A stretch of DNA of 64,000 nt from Limanda limanda (taxonomy: Eukaryota; Chordata; Actinopteri; Pleuronectiformes; Pleuronectidae). The stretch spans positions 25,988,090-26,052,089 of the forward strand of contig NC_083638.1 of the NCBI RefSeq assembly GCF_963576545.1, written 5' to 3'. Positions 37,101-51,483 of the stretch are shown here, piece after piece; within the stretch, counting starts at the first letter, position 1, and each line of letters opens with the position of its first letter. Made by a program: the position numbers and the translations under genes. The notes under the pieces were generated by a model. That model saw only the letters and a program-made list of their open reading frames with translations. It had not been told where the DNA came from and made no database searches.

Positions 37101-38689
37101 CATGAATCCTTTGTGGCAGTTTAGGTTTAAAGTGTAAGCTCAGTATTCTGTTATGTCTTGTCAGCAGGGCAGTTAACCGAGAGGACGACGTATCCGATAG
37201 TGAATCACTGGACTTGGGCTCCCTCCATCTTCCATCCAATAAAGGATGTGTACAATGAGATCTCGTAAAAGACTTTCTTTCTATCCTTTTTGAGCTGAAT
37301 TTATCAAGGGTTTTAAATTGTCACACTTCTGTAATTAGCTTAATTCTGTCTGTGCCAAAAACGGTTACAAACAGACCGAGGCAAGTTGCGATCCATCATT
37401 TTTTTATTTCTGAAGCAATCAATGGACTTTAAAAGGGCTTTAAATTAAAGTGTATAATCCTCCCCAGTGCCTACCTGTAGGAGATCCTCAGGCACTCCCA
37501 CTAAGAGATGTGTCTTTCATGGGGTCCTGGGTTTGCCCTAAAGGCTCCGTTCAGCCATTCTTTTTGTAGCGCCAGAGAAAAAAGACATAAAGGCTTCACT
37601 GAGGTCACTGAAGTGCCAGAATCAACTGAGCTGGTTCCTCTCAAAGAAAAGGAACAGCAGTCACACTCAACAGGGGTCTGAGGACTGTTGAAATCATCTG
37701 TTGAGGAGATCATCCACCTGTGCAGAAAGTGTGACCCACCCTGACCAGAAGCTCGGGCAGTGCTCTAAGAACTAACGTTACAAGATGTAACATTTCTACC
37801 AACCATCTTCCAATGAGAATTCCTCCTACGCTGTGATGTCAAGATATCACGCTTTCTTTGAGTGTGGCTATTGACAAGTTTTGACTCCTTGATTTTCAAC
37901 ATGATCGTTGTATGAATTCAGATTGATCATTACCCAACCCTTAAGTCAGGGGATGTCTGCTTGAACTCAAACAGGGTGTAAGTCCTCAGTGTACAATGGC
38001 TTAGCTGAGAAACCATTCAAAAGCCTGACATTAAGAATAGAGTCTAGAACAAAAAATAAACAAAAATATCTAATTTTCTGTGTTTTCTTTAGACATTGAC
38101 AATTCAATATCAATTTTATATTTTAATATTGACACTGAAATGTGATAAATAACCAATGAGTAAATGTTATTTCTGTACATTGGCTGAAACCTCCTCTGTT
38201 TACCACAGCACAGGTACCCAGTGTAATGACATGCAGGCCAAATAAGAAGCAGAGCTGAATGTGTTCATCTGTTTATCTGTCTGGAGTCAAGAGAACCAGA
38301 CCCCCTCAGGGCTACATGCCCCACATCATCACAAATACCACCCTGACACTCCGTGTGACTTAGACTTAGACTTATAAGATACTATATCTGTGCATAGTGG
38401 TGCTGGAACAAATGTTCATCTTCTTAAAACAGAAGAATTGTTATAAACAATTTACTGGACAATATGACTAACTGCAAACAATAGAATAAGGGGTATATAT
38501 ATTGCGATCAGTAGGTATCCAAATTACAACTCTACAAAGAAAGTAGAACATTATTTTATTATTTAAAAAAATTAATGTTGCCTTAAAATATTGCTTTTGG
38601 ATTCTTAAATCAGCCAAATATTTACCAGTACCACTGTCGAAAGTGATACCATAAAATCTCAAATAACATATTATCTTTCCAAGCACCAC
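34113..38689. other. Intergenic, no gene seen
   Basis: About 4.6 kb with G and C homopolymer runs near 35,550-35,590 and a short (CAC)n run near 35,758-35,775. No reading frame with recognisable protein features. Confidence 0.5.
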
Positions 38690-38850
38690 ACAGCAAGAAG
38701 GTTACCGGTTCGAATCCCAGTTTGGCTGGGGTCTTTCTGTGTGGAGTTTACATGTCCTCCCGGTGATGTTATTCGGAGACTTGAAATTGTAGATGTGAAT
38801 CCCTGTATATTGACCCTGTGATGGATGGATTGCGAATAAAAGCTCCTTTC
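38690..38850 (+). repeat. Interspersed repeat with tRNA-like B box
   Basis: AGAAGGTTACCGGTTCGAATCC contains GGTTCGAATCC, a pol III B-box consensus. It is followed by GGGGTCTTTCTGTGTGGAGT, TTACATGTCCTCCCGGTG and CCCTGTGATGGATGG. I recall this string as a common fish repeat. No complete tRNA cloverleaf or A box could be placed, so it is called a repeat and not a tRNA gene. Confidence 0.6.
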
Positions 38851-41419
38851 AATGTCAATGACACAAAGTTTCTACTCAAGTGAATATCTAATAACAGTGA
38901 ACCTTGAGTCTGTAGAGCTTGGAGTCAGGAAAATATAAACCTGGTCCACCATGGAATGATTAAGTACTAAATTGGATTGCAGTTGCCAGTAGCAACATGT
39001 TTGCTCACAATATTCTTAATGATCTCCTTTCCGTTAGCCAATTTAAAGACAATGTTTGAAATAATTTATATAATATCAGTTTCAAATGCTCTCATTCTGT
39101 TTTATCTTTCACAAAATGTAGGAATTCTACTGTGTGGTGACGACACTGTGAAAACAATTACAGCTGCCTGAACAGGTTGAGGTAGAGAGGGTTTAAGAGG
39201 GTTTAAGCATTTCCTTTCATGTGCTTAAAGGTGCACACTGTGATGCAGGTAACCCTCAGAATGACTGTGGTGTAGTGCGCGCCTAACACAACAGCAGAAT
39301 TCCCTTCAAGCCCTGTCTGTGAGCATGATATGCCTGTAGCAAATGGATTTAGTCTGTAGGATTAGACCATGTAGAGTGTCCTGTGTGCATGTATTGTTGG
39401 TTGAAATGCCTTTGTGAACAAAAGCATTGCGTTTTATATAAAAAGGAAGAGAGCTTATCCATTATATATATATACTGGATAAAGTGTTTGCTGTTTGGTG
39501 CTGACATTTAGGGAAGCAATCCCAAAGTTCTCACTCTCGGCTGTTCCTCATGAGGTGACGGGGAACATATTTTATTGTGACACTTCAGACTAGACTGCGA
39601 CAGTCGTAGGAATGTCTGCCACAGAAGAGGAGAGTTAACAATCAGCCTTTGGGTTTAGAATTTATAGATTTTGATATTAAAATGAATATGAGGCTTCGAG
39701 ATGCAGAGGCTTGTTCCAACTTTTCTTCAAAACTCAGGTGCAGTGTAGCTTTTTGTGGAGGTGAAGTAAAAAAAAAAACAGTTGCAGTACTACAATGCAG
39801 TTCTGTTTTTTTTATAATCAGTGGGTTTCTCTACACTCCATTACACATTGAATATGTACGCTGACTGATCCCACTGTGTCTCTGTGACATGATGATAACT
39901 TGGACTTTTTATGGCCCGAGAGCGTTAAAAATTTGATTATCTCCTAAGTTCTCTTGAAGCTCTGACATCCTAGTGGGGATGATTTATTATTTCATATAAT
40001 TCAGCACTTGCAAAGCATGAAATAATTTCAGCAATCCCCCTCGGGTAAAATAAGTTATTATTCTAGACAAACACACGACAATGTACATGATGGCATTTCA
40101 GGAAATATTCATGTGTCTTTGATATTTTATTTAAATGCACAGTAAATCCCAACGAGCACAACAACAGCTGGCTGTATGAAGCTGGGGCAGCCTTGTTTTA
40201 CTGGCACCGTCTAACCTGATGCAAATGTTATGACAATGGATTGAATGACAACTGAAGGCCAGATTGACTGAAGTGAGTTTTGTTTTCCTCTCTGTGCCGT
40301 GGGGAGGAAACAGCTCACTCAGTATCTGATCTTGTGTGGTCAGTTAAAAAACGACCTATAGGTTTAGCAAGATGTCAGGGAAAAAACAGACTTCTGAGGA
40401 AATACTGCAAACCGGAGCTGTAGGCTGTCGCGGATAGCAGCCCAGCTAATGGCCGACCCATCGGAGCAGCAATCAGCCAAGCTGGCTACAGACCAGCCCA
40501 TCTGTCTGGTGGCTAGCATGGACGCCTATAAACTAGCTCACAGCAATGTCAGGGCTACTAATCTGTCTCTGCTACTGAAGTACAGAAAATTGAGAAGCCT
40601 TTGACAACTGTGAGTTTTTAACTGGTGTTGACTGGGGAACTGAATGTGCTGGTAAATCACAAATTAATCAATTTACAAGTATTTCAATAACTCAGACAGT
40701 ACTATATGAACTGTACTACATGTAGAATTGTTGTAGGTATATTACCTCTTGAGGAAGCACTGTACCTTGGATTGTGTTTGATTGAAAACTCTTATCTTTG
40801 ACAATAAAGTGTAATTAAATGATTTATTTATCTATTTGGATAATTGTATGCATATTTTAACTACACTGTTATTATACTAATACTGACAGTCATGGTAATT
40901 CTGTTCACTACAGTCATGACATGAACATTTCATACTGCTTCATCTCTAATGTAGTCACACTTACACCAAAATTATATAACCATTACACTCAAAATAAACA
41001 GGAACCACTTACTTACCTTTTTATTAAGTGCTCCGGCACAGACTATTGTATCAAGTGCTCAGGTTGTACTGAATGAATTACAATATTGAGCACAAATTGT
41101 AAACAGTTGTATTACTGGTGGAAATATTCCTCCATATCTGTGATGGTTCAAATTGTGTCTCGTCCAGGTAGCAGCATACATTAAATCATCAAAAATAAAT
41201 GAGAGATTTCCAATGACCAGAAATTTGATACTCTACAGTCATGGAGATATTATAGAGATAATTATATTCAATAGATCCAACCTTGTTGCATGTAATATGT
41301 GATTTACATACCAATACCGTTATTTTCCTGAGTTTGACCTGATACTTTGCTGAATTTTCTGCTTATTTTTTCTGTGTGTATAGTGTATAATGACGAGTCT
41401 ATCACTAGTTGGTGGCAGG
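38851..41419. other. Intergenic with a short coding-like patch
   Basis: Mostly AT-rich. At about 40,370-40,605 the composition becomes GC-richer. Two short open frames occur there, one starting MSGKKQTSEEILQ at 40,373 and one of about 51 codons starting MADPSEQQSAKLATDQ at 40,449. They may be remnants of a transposon gene or chance; no match was recognised. Confidence 0.4.
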
Positions 41420-41447
41420 AATCCTGCCAAAGGCCTTTGGCAGGATT
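41420..41447. repeat. 28-bp perfect palindrome
   Basis: Two 14-bp arms with no spacer; the left arm is AATCCTGCCAAAGG. The preceding bases repeat part of the arm (GGCAGGA), so alternative pairings are possible. It could extrude as a cruciform or be the collapsed core of a foldback element. Confidence 0.9.
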
Positions 41448-44400
41448 ATGACAGCCACTCTTCAAACCCCAGCATGAACACAGTGCTGTCGCCGGAATGC
41501 AGTTTTGAACTCAAAACCGCAGCAATTTACTAACCCAGTGAAACTGCGGGCTGCTGTGTGTGTGCTGCACTCTTCGGTTCACACGCTGACAACTCCAAGC
41601 AACTCCAGTGTTTTTAAAGGTGTGCGACTGAGCAGCCGGCTAACTCACGGCAAAACAAACAGGAGCGAAAAGTACAAAAACAACTAGAGTATAATAAAGC
41701 TGCTTTCAGACATGCACTGTAGTCCAGACATTTTCATTTGAGTCATTGGTAGCAAGGGGGATTTGAGAGAATAAAAGAATACAAATATGTCAGGATGAAA
41801 AGTGGTGCCATCGATGCAGAAGATGTCAACTTGGAAAGATAAGACACGAGAGCTTTTTTCCATGAGGGGTGGTTGGAGGTGGAGGTGTTGATTTGCCTTA
41901 AACCAAATCATTATTTCCACAGAAGAATTAACTGTATATTAAGTGATACGGCATCCTCTATACCCGTCAGCCACCCCTTCCCTGAATGTTCCAGACATTT
42001 TCCTAATGTTGGGAACATTTCTGACCTGGACAATCCAGCTGTCTTCTTCATATGTGGAAGTCAAACTCCCTCAACTCAATTTTCTGGATATTACCTGTAC
42101 TTTTGTCTAAATATAGCTGAGGCTAAAGAAGAATTCATTCAATGATGCACTCAACGATTTACAAATATAGGTCATAATCTCCACAGTTAAGTAATGGCCT
42201 TTCTATTATAATTCAAAGGATAGAAGCCACCTATATGTGTGGTACAGTTGAAAAGACACTGGATTCAGTTACTGGACTATGCTGTGACTGTAAATAAACA
42301 CATCCTCATACTAAATGTATGAATAACCTAAACATTTTTTTAATTAAGATGCTCATGGTGGTGGATTGGGAGGTTTTTAAGGTGCACAGTGTCACAGCTC
42401 CTTAAGGTGAACACACGGCCCTGAAGGCAGTAAAAAACCTCTCGCATCACAATGACAGACTAATGTTGAAACATTAATGGCGGCGCCGAAGCAAAGAGAA
42501 ACCCTGGAGAAAACTAAACAAGCCTTCAGTCAACACGTCCCAATTTTAGTAATCCCTGTGAGACACTGGCAACATTCTTTTAACAAATTTAAATCCAGCC
42601 CTGACTAATGAGACAAATAGCTTGAAGTTTTTTCTGAGTAATAAAAATATTCTCACATTTTCTGACATCTTCTTTGTTTTTCTTCTCGGTTTGTGTCACA
42701 TGCACAATTTTAAATTTTTTATGTTTCCTAATTGTTTTTTGGATTCTTTCTTCTCCTGCGCTATTGCCTGTGATGTTAGATTTTCATTTGAGCTGAACCG
42801 CATATGAAGTCAATGCAAATACACGAGTGGATACAAACACATGCATATTTGCATTTGAGTCTTATAGAGTAGGTTTGTAGAATAAAGCAAGGTAAGGATT
42901 CTCTTCACCTTCAGTCTGACCAGAGCTGGAGTTTCTCCTGTATAATCACACACTGAGTATTCACCGTGTTTCCACTTCACTGCTGTTGCTGCAATTTGTC
43001 GTTTAACTGAAGTTCCTCCAGGTGGGCCAACAGCCCCCCCGATGATCACAACAGGGATGACATTAACCAGTATCACATTGACATTGAAAAGTGCAACCCC
43101 TAAACATTTAGTTCAGCTATTCTTTACTTGTGTTAATTTTTCTACGACAGACTCGTGTGACCAAGAAGGTTCTGTATCATAAGAATTGAATTGTGTTAAT
43201 GCTAATTTCTGCGTGAAATATGCATCGAGCAGGTTTTCTGCAAAGCTTCAAGTAGATGCATGGTTGTGTTATGGTTTAAGCATGATCCATCCAGACTAAT
43301 GCAGTAGTTAAAAGTCTAAAAAAGGTTTTATTTGATAATCCCAAGAAACTGATTTGAAATGATGCAATATTTTAAAAAGATCTTATGACTAATGACTGAT
43401 AAATTGGCAAGTCTCAAAAGCCTCAACAGTGATTAACACCTAGGAAACATCTGGAGGAAGGAGTTAAGTGAAGTCACAGTCACAGTTTATTTATAAATCA
43501 TATTTAAAAGATGAAAAATATTGTTTTTTTGGTGGCGTTTTTAGGAACACAGAATTCAAAGTTGGCCCCTCCACCACGACTGAATGACTAAGAGAGAGAG
43601 AACAATGGTCAAAGGACCTAGAGAGTGAATTAAGAGTGGGAGTAGTGTTAGTGAGAATAAAGCAGTGAATCAGAGGGAAAACGTTCTTTTCTGATTGTTG
43701 TTTAGCAGTTGAAGAATCCTATAGACCAAATAAACTCGGACACGCCTCCGCACATCACTGTGGGAACGTGAATGCTGCCGTATTTGTGTGAATGCAGTCG
43801 AGGCTCATCTCTGCCCTGACCAGAGGCTCTGGTGGACGACGCTTCTCCGCTGCACAAAATGAAGCTAAAATATCCCAAACACAGTGCCGTCATCTGGCTT
43901 TTGTTGACGTGATGAGAAGCCAGAAGATTGCTCAACCAATCGCGAGTCAGTCTTAGGCGTCAATCATGACGCCTTTTTCCCCTCGTTTATATAGCATTAA
44001 CTAATTTAAACCAAACTGAGTCGTAAAATGAACACTTATTACAGAAACCATCTTTGAGAAACATTTATTTGATGTGTACTTTAATGTACTTTTTTAGTTT
44101 GACCCATGTTCCATCCACTCGGCTGGTTTTATGGAGCTGCCATGTCTTCTATCTTTTATAAAGCTCGGGTTGACAGAAGTAGTGATGCAGCCATGTTGCC
44201 CTGTTTTTATAGAGTCCAGCCCTCAGACCATGTGCACTGCTTTTGGCTGGGGGCTACAAACCCTCTGCCCAAAGGTTACAGTCCCCAAACATCCTGAGTA
44301 CACTGCCCACGCTTTTGAATGAATCCATTCATCGTGTTCTTAGAAAAAGCCTGCACATTATTAAATACAACTCCAGACCCATGCAGACTGCTTTTTAGTT

Positions 44401-46827
44401 TTGAATGAAAGCAGGAGAAGCCAGGCGACGTAGTATCTGACATCTCTCTGCAGTAGAATAATTACCATTGATCATAATCATTGTCTGTTTAAAAACACCA
44501 GCAACACCCTTGTGTGTCCTCAGGTGGAGAGCAAGTCAATAGCAGTCGGCATGTCTGGCCTGTTTACCAGATTCTTATCATTGCAGCAGCGTTGGAGCCG
44601 TGCGTCTGGCAGTCGACTGCAGAACTCCTGCATCTTTAAAATGCCTTATTATGAAAGTTTGATGACAGCCACACTCCGTCTGGCAAGTGTGTATTGTTGT
44701 TTAGGAGGATTGTTGACTGTCTGGAGACAGACTAACAAGGCCAAAGGTTTTCTGTTAAGTATCAGCACACAGGGGTAAGCCTTGCTGACCCTTTGCCTGA
44801 ATCAAAAAGTGAGTTTAACAGTCAGATTAGGTCGATGAAGTCTTATTATTGAATGTTTATCATAGGCTTGTGTTAATAAAAGGAAGCAAGCAGTGGAAGT
44901 GCTTCCGTTCAGAAGGTTTTGTGTCAGTAGCTTCTGCACAAAACGGACAAAAGGGTTATATGATCGATAGTCCTCCATCATCCTAATTGATTATTATTCC
45001 CCGTATTTTGTGTATAGCTACAAAAATCAATGCGTTTATCCTCGAGAAACCTGAGAAGTATAAGTACTCTGCATCTTATCTTTTATGTCAAATAAAAGAT
45101 AGACCAGATAAAGACATGTATCAGGTTGGAATTTCTGCAAAAATCAATGTCGTGCTTGGATTCTTTCTCCCTCTGGGACACGGCTGTTAGAAATGACGAT
45201 GCCTAGAAAGAAGTGGCTGCTTATGATGTCCATGTAAAATGGGAGATGAGGTCTCGCCAGTCTTAAGGCACCAGAACGTGAGGTTGGGTGTCACGATATT
45301 AATGAGGAGTTCTTAAGAGCGTGAGCACAGGTGTGTTCAGCATAATCTTGACTCATTAATATGTCCAGTGAGAGAAGATATACCTATAGTATACATATAC
45401 TACATATAATACACTATACGTATGTACATGTATTGTACCCGGCAAATCCAAAAAACTTTTGTTGAGATGGGAACGCAACACAGCATCAGATCTAGGTCTA
45501 TCTTTTTAATTTCTATTTTATGTCATGCATGTTTGTTGTTTGTGGTGCATTTAGAATAATTCTAGTTTTTTTTCATTATAGGGTTTTATCTACACATAAA
45601 ATGTTTATTTTTCTATTTGGATAAAAAAAACTTAGCATGTTTGCTACATATTTCAACATGAATCTATTAAAACTCATCATCATCACAAGGCATTTTTAAT
45701 GAACCTTCCTGCACTTCTAATAAAATGTTTTGTAGCTGCGTTATGTGCAAAACATTCAGTGTGAAGAAATTCCAGTGGTTTTCTGCTCCTGTTGACGACA
45801 GTGTGATAATTGTTTTTGTTGAGGCAGCTCAAAGCATGACGTTAAGATCAGTGAAATATAAGTAAATACCTTAACAAAACCACAATCTTTCTCGAATCCT
45901 GATCAACTAACTGTACATCTGTTGAGCTGATAAATAAATACACATTAATGCCTATATGCAAACCTTCAAAACGCTTCAACTGACTAAGAATAACTGTAGT
46001 TTTTACTTTTAGTAGTTTATTTTGTGGTCTGTCTATAAATATAGTCAAACTCCTCATTTCCATAAGTTCTCCCTGGCGCAGTCAACACAATGCAGTGAAC
46101 GCTGACCTAAATTTGAGATCTTAAACTATACGTGCCCTGGGCTCTTATTGAGAAGGGTTAGTCACAGCCACAGAAGAAGAAAAAAAGAAAACTCACACAG
46201 ATGGAACATTGATGTACAACACAGATTCACATTGTAAGAACCAATATTTGTCTGTGGTTTTTTTTCCCCCCTTTCTTTTCTCCCCTTTGCACAAAGACTG
46301 TGCAGCTCATTAAAATAACCATGATTAATAGATCAGAGATTGCTCTGGAAAATTGTGCAGTCCCATGGAAGACCACCAGTCTCACATGTGTAATGGGAAG
46401 GTTTACATGCAGTGTGTCATCCTTATTAAGAAAAATGATTGAAGAAAGGAAATTAAACTACTCGGTAATTCCCACACAGCTCGAGGAAAACCACATCAGT
46501 GGTAAAGGTTCTCGAGAGCTGATGAACCGTGAGTATTTGTACGTGACTGTTTTGAAGAATAATCCACAGCTGAATATTTGCCACAGAAAAAAATATTATC
46601 ACTATTGTTATTGTTATCTTGTTCCTATTATTCAGTTCATTTGTCACAGCTACTTGTGAATGTTTATTATCTTTAATATTCTTAGAGTTTTCTTTTCACA
46701 AATTGTCAGTACGTTGAAATAAACTTCTCTTGTTTTAATACCAATTAGCATAAAGCTGTTGATTTGTCGCAGTGACATATTATCTTGATATTGTTGAGAT
46801 GGTTATTTTGGTGTGTGACCAAAATTC
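41448..46827. other. Intergenic, no gene seen
   Basis: Apart from the family B repeat copy, about 5 kb of AT-rich sequence with scattered short frames and no recognisable coding signal. Confidence 0.5.
44035..44330 (+). repeat. Interspersed repeat, family B, copy 3
   Basis: It contains AGAAACCATCTTTGAGAAAC, TTTATTTGATGTGTACTTT and TTTGACCCATGTTCCATCCA. This parallels the blocks of family B at 4,555 and 32,110, in the same orientation. Confidence 0.6.
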
Positions 46828-46990
46828 ACTGCAAAAAAAAAACTTAAATTGGTATCAGTCAAATTGTATTTGTTCAAAGTAAAATTAATTAGTTACTAAC
46901 TCAAATTATCTTATTATTAAATATCTTTATATCTTAGATTAAAACTATTAATTTGTTTGTTACCAATTTAAGATTTTTTTTAGCTGGTAA
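46828..46990. repeat. Small foldback (MITE-like) repeat
   Basis: It begins ATTCACTGCAAAAAAA..CTTAAATTGGTA and ends TACCAATTTAAGATTTTTTTT, so the ends are inverted copies around an AT-rich centre. CACTGCAAAAA termini are typical of a class of fish MITEs as I recall; the right end is degenerate. No target duplication was confirmed. Confidence 0.45.
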
Positions 46991-49606
46991 ACTATTTTGT
47001 TTTTCTTCAATATGTTGTGATTGGCCAGAATCGTATTTTTTACTATTTACTTAAAGAATTTGATAAATAAACATGTAATGACCGTTGTAGCTCCTATCTG
47101 AAGTCTTGTTGAGACAGTTTGATGTCACAAGTTTCTTTCAGTCTTCGATTGAATCCTAGTGAAGACAAAGTTCAGACTGATTTGAATCAGAGTTTTTGAT
47201 TTTTACCTTTCCTACAACATAGTATTGTGCATTACTGTGAGAACACGGTGAAAGATAATTGGACGCTGCAGCTCGTAGGATGTGTTCCCAAACTGTACGG
47301 AAACAGTTCATCAGTTCCATCTGTTATACTTCTGATGGCTGTTGACCAAAGGGCAGGCGATGATATATTCATCCCTGTCACACCCTCACCCCTCCTCACA
47401 GCCGTAATGAGCGTGTATTCCTCTGAGCTCTCTCTCTCTCTCACCCTCTCTCTTTCTCCGTTCTTTCTCCCACTGATCTCACCCACACACACACACACCA
47501 ACCAAAGCACACTTGAGCAAAGCTCGGCTAAATGTGGCCCTCCATCACGTCTGCCACCGTGCAGGTCCCATGTTTCTGCTGCTGGCACGGTGTCCGACCC
47601 TGGAGCCCGGTGAGAGGCCCCTCTCAGAATCAACAATGTCAACAGAATGCCACAGTGAGATTCCACACTTTCCCAACAGTGACTGCGGCAGAAAACTTCT
47701 CATGACCCAACCTGGAGACGTGCTCAACAGAGCCGTGTGCGCATATGCTTCAGATGCACATTGAGCGTCCGTGTTGTTTTTCTGGCATGATGACAAGTTG
47801 TATGAGTTGTTACTTGAAGTTCTTTATTAGGATTTAACCCCTTGAGAGGTTTTCTATTGAGACAGATAGTCGTCCTCCTTTTTCTCCTGAAATGTGACAC
47901 GGAAAAATATACAGAAGGAAAAAAAGAAAGATTCATTTAATGGCTACATCCAATTATAATTTTTCCCCGAAGACAGTTTGAGTACACAACAGACATCTGT
48001 GGGGTCGCATGTGATAAATCGCATGGTTTCAAATGTTATTAACTGTGTGAAATGACTGACAGCACTAAATGGTTTATTGTGTTTTAGGGTTTGTTTAATG
48101 ACTTGTTATTTATAATACTTCTTAAATATAAACTCATTTATAGATAATACATTTCACATAAAGACGTTTATTGAGCTGAGAAGCTCCAGGCTGTTTTAGT
48201 TGTACACATTTCATATAGAATAAGAATACAATTTAGTTTTAATATTGAAGTCATTGAAGTTTTTTGATAACCTGAAGCAGTAAGGAAACTTTTAATAACT
48301 CACACCTTTATTTTGTAATTATTCAAATTTTTCTAAACCATTTTTCCTTAATAATTCACAGGCTTCACAAAGATGAGCTTAATTACTTGATATACACTTT
48401 ACACCCCCTTTTCAAAATGTCAGAGACTTACTTCACTTTTATGAATTATTACATGAGATCCGAGGAGTCACTATCTCACAGTAAAGGCCACGTATTTAAT
48501 AAATGAGACCATGGTTTAGGCTGGCGTCCAGTAAATGATGGTCTGAAAAGACCGGCCTCCAGATCTCCGCTCAGACGACAGTGATTGATTGATCAGATTC
48601 TAATTGCTCAAAACATTTTTGTTAGAGATCAAATTGTAAAAGTGTAGTTTTCTTTGTTGGGACATTTTATGCAAGGGAATGTGAATCAAAATCAATTAAA
48701 AAAAGGAGTACATTTCTGAGAGGATGTACCACTTTTTACACTAATACAAAAAAAGGCTGTCTAAGTTCATAAATAATTGCTCCCATTCTCTGGACATTGA
48801 ACCAACCTTGTACCACAATAGACACACCCTGACTTCTGCTGCGGACATTCTTTGGCCAAACATTTCCCCTAGTGTGCTGTTTATACCCTGACCTGATCCT
48901 AAATTAGTTTCTATTCAGCCCTCGCTTATTGTCGGTCCGCAGTGTGAAGGTTGTATTCTCTGCTGCTGCTTTTCTGGGGCTGTGCGGTTTCAAATTGCCT
49001 CATATTGTGTTTCCAATGCTGTAATCTGAAGTCAGCGTCTATTATTGGGGTTCCCTATTACTACAATATTCAGCGCTCTGTGGCGTAAACAGAAGTGTTC
49101 ACTCTCATTTCCGTGATTCAGCACTTGTGTATCTACACACTTCAAATAATTTATGTACAGGTGCAAATACACAAATTTAAATGAGCAGTGAACTATTTAC
49201 AGCATCTGGTCTCTTTGCACTGCTCATGTTCCTGCTTGTGTTATCAATACGGATTCTGGTCCTCGGTCACGGCCAGGGTCAGGATCCAAGTGAGCAATGC
49301 TGTGTTTACGTGCAAATCGAAATCACTCACTTCAAATGCAGCCCCTCAACATCAGAGTCAGAACATCTGCCGTGCAGACCAATGGTTCCATGTTTGGTTT
49401 CAAAGCAGTTTGAAATATATTCATGAAAATCCATGTGAAGAGATATATGTAGATTGAATTCTTGTGCTGCAATTCCAGTCATTCACGCAGGGCATAAGAA
49501 ACACATGCACACGGTCTAAATGAGCACGAAGCCTTTCTGATGTGGTCAGCAGCAGCTTCAAACCATCACCAACAACTGTAACTAATTTACTCCTATACTG
49601 TATTTA
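46991..49606. other. Intergenic, no gene seen
   Basis: It includes a (CT)n tract at about 47,428-47,460 and a short (CA)n run at about 47,484-47,499. Open frames overlap on both strands at 47,227-47,666 but are low-complexity at their centre and look like chance. Confidence 0.5.
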
Positions 49607-49607
49607 A

Positions 49608-49638
<31 letters not shown>

Positions 49639-49673
49639 CAAATATATGTATAGATATATGTATATATATATAG
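49607..49673. repeat. (TA)n microsatellite
   Basis: An imperfect alternating TA tract with ATATATGTATA variants; self-complementary and likely to form hairpins. Confidence 0.9.
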
Positions 49674-51378
49674 TGCACCTCACTTAATTGCATTTTACTC
49701 AATACTTGTACTGATAATACTTTTAGATAGTTAAGTGACAGTACCTCTACTTTAAAAAGGTTATTATTCTTCCTTTCAAAATTATGAATTTTTCTTATGG
49801 ATCCCAGTTCTTCATAATATAATAATGATTATACAAAACACAATTAAAAATCCCCCCAAAGTTATGAGAAAAATATTAAAAATTCACTGCGCCAAAAAAG
49901 AAAGTAGCTAATAGTAGTTTTTCTTTTAAAATATTTCCGTTAATTATGTAATTAATGGGCTTTTTACCTTTACTGTAAATGTTTACCAGGCAGTATAGTG
50001 ACATTTTGAATAAACTCAACTGACAGCCAGTATCTACACATTAAACCATTTTAATGTGAATTAACTGTAGGTTCTATGCATCATTAGAGCAGAATTGAAG
50101 ATGAGATTGAGATATTTGTTAATACAACAACAAAAAAAGAATTAAAAAGTCAACATAAAGTGCCATTAGATGCAAAGTGTTTTGTTTAGTCTCATTAAAG
50201 AAAAAGGCATCAGCTAAATGAGGCTTTAAAGCTCCTCATTTTAACGAGGGGTCATACAAAACTCATCAGGGCTTGTATTATGCTATATGTTGCATTGTAG
50301 TGTGGCACCCATTCAAAACCCATTACTCCGTGAACATTCTTTAACACATTTCCAACACTTCCATGAATAAATCTCCTGAAAACTAATTGGAAGTCACACT
50401 CCATGTCCTTGCTAGAAGCCCCTTTGGCTAAATGACAAGAAAAGGTGTGCACGTAACCCCAGTGTGTGGCGGCAACGGTGCATATGTTCCATTATGATGG
50501 ATTCACTGTGTGCGGTCGGTAAAAGTGAATATGTATGAGATCATGGGTGATCTGATGATATTATGTTCTGTGTATCTGTGTAACGTGGGATGAGGGTGAA
50601 GAATGAGACGAGGAGCCAGTGAGGTCCGTGAAACCTATTATGAACAATCTAAACATGAAACGATACCATTTCAAATATCGCAGTAAAACCGATTTCTCCT
50701 GTAAGCTCTTTCACTTTTCATTATTTTGATCCAATTAAATAATTAAGTTGTTAAGTTCATTTAAGTGTGCTACAACTTTGGTTATGTAATCGATTTTTTT
50801 TTTTATCCGGCGACAGGACTCAGGACTTGGTGGAGCACCTTCCTCGAACCTGTTGCAGTCTTAGATTGTTTCTGCTTCAGTGGGGTCCGTCTGCTAAGTC
50901 ATTATTTTCGTTTAGCATCATAAGTTTGGAATTGATTTCTCGAGTTAATGTGAATATTAGGCTTCATTGCTTCTGCTCGTGTTCATGTTTTTTTCTCTCA
51001 TGCTAATCAGTTTTTTCACAACTCCTCAAGGCTTTCGAAAAAATGTGTTCACCTTGGTGTTTTCTATCTTTATAACGTCTGTTATTCCGCGATAACTGAA
51101 GTTGGAGTGTTTTCTTTTCGGTGCTATCACAATCTGTTCTCAAAGAGCCTCTTTGAAAGATTGAGCTATAACAGAACTCCAACCTGTCAAAGAAGGAGAA
51201 AAACAATAAAAAAGTTGTAACTGCAAAACCCCTAGAGGTAAGAAAGATGCATAATTCTTTTGTTTGCGACAAACACATACGAGGCTATGTTTGTCCCACG
51301 TCATGACTGATGGCTTTGCCAGATGGTTGCTTGCTTGGCAAACCATGGAAATAACGAGTCTTCACATGCTTTCCATGT

Positions 51379-51402
51379 CACACACACAGACACACACAGA
51401 CA

Positions 51403-51483
<81 letters not shown>

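Noticed and set aside
38690..38850. A tRNA gene
   Set aside because: Only a B-box-like GGTTCGAATCC is present; no A box, acceptor stem or cloverleaf could be placed.
47227..47666. Overlapping frames of 128 and 144 codons on opposite strands
   Set aside because: They cross (CT)n and (CA)n tracts, show no family motif and no splice context.
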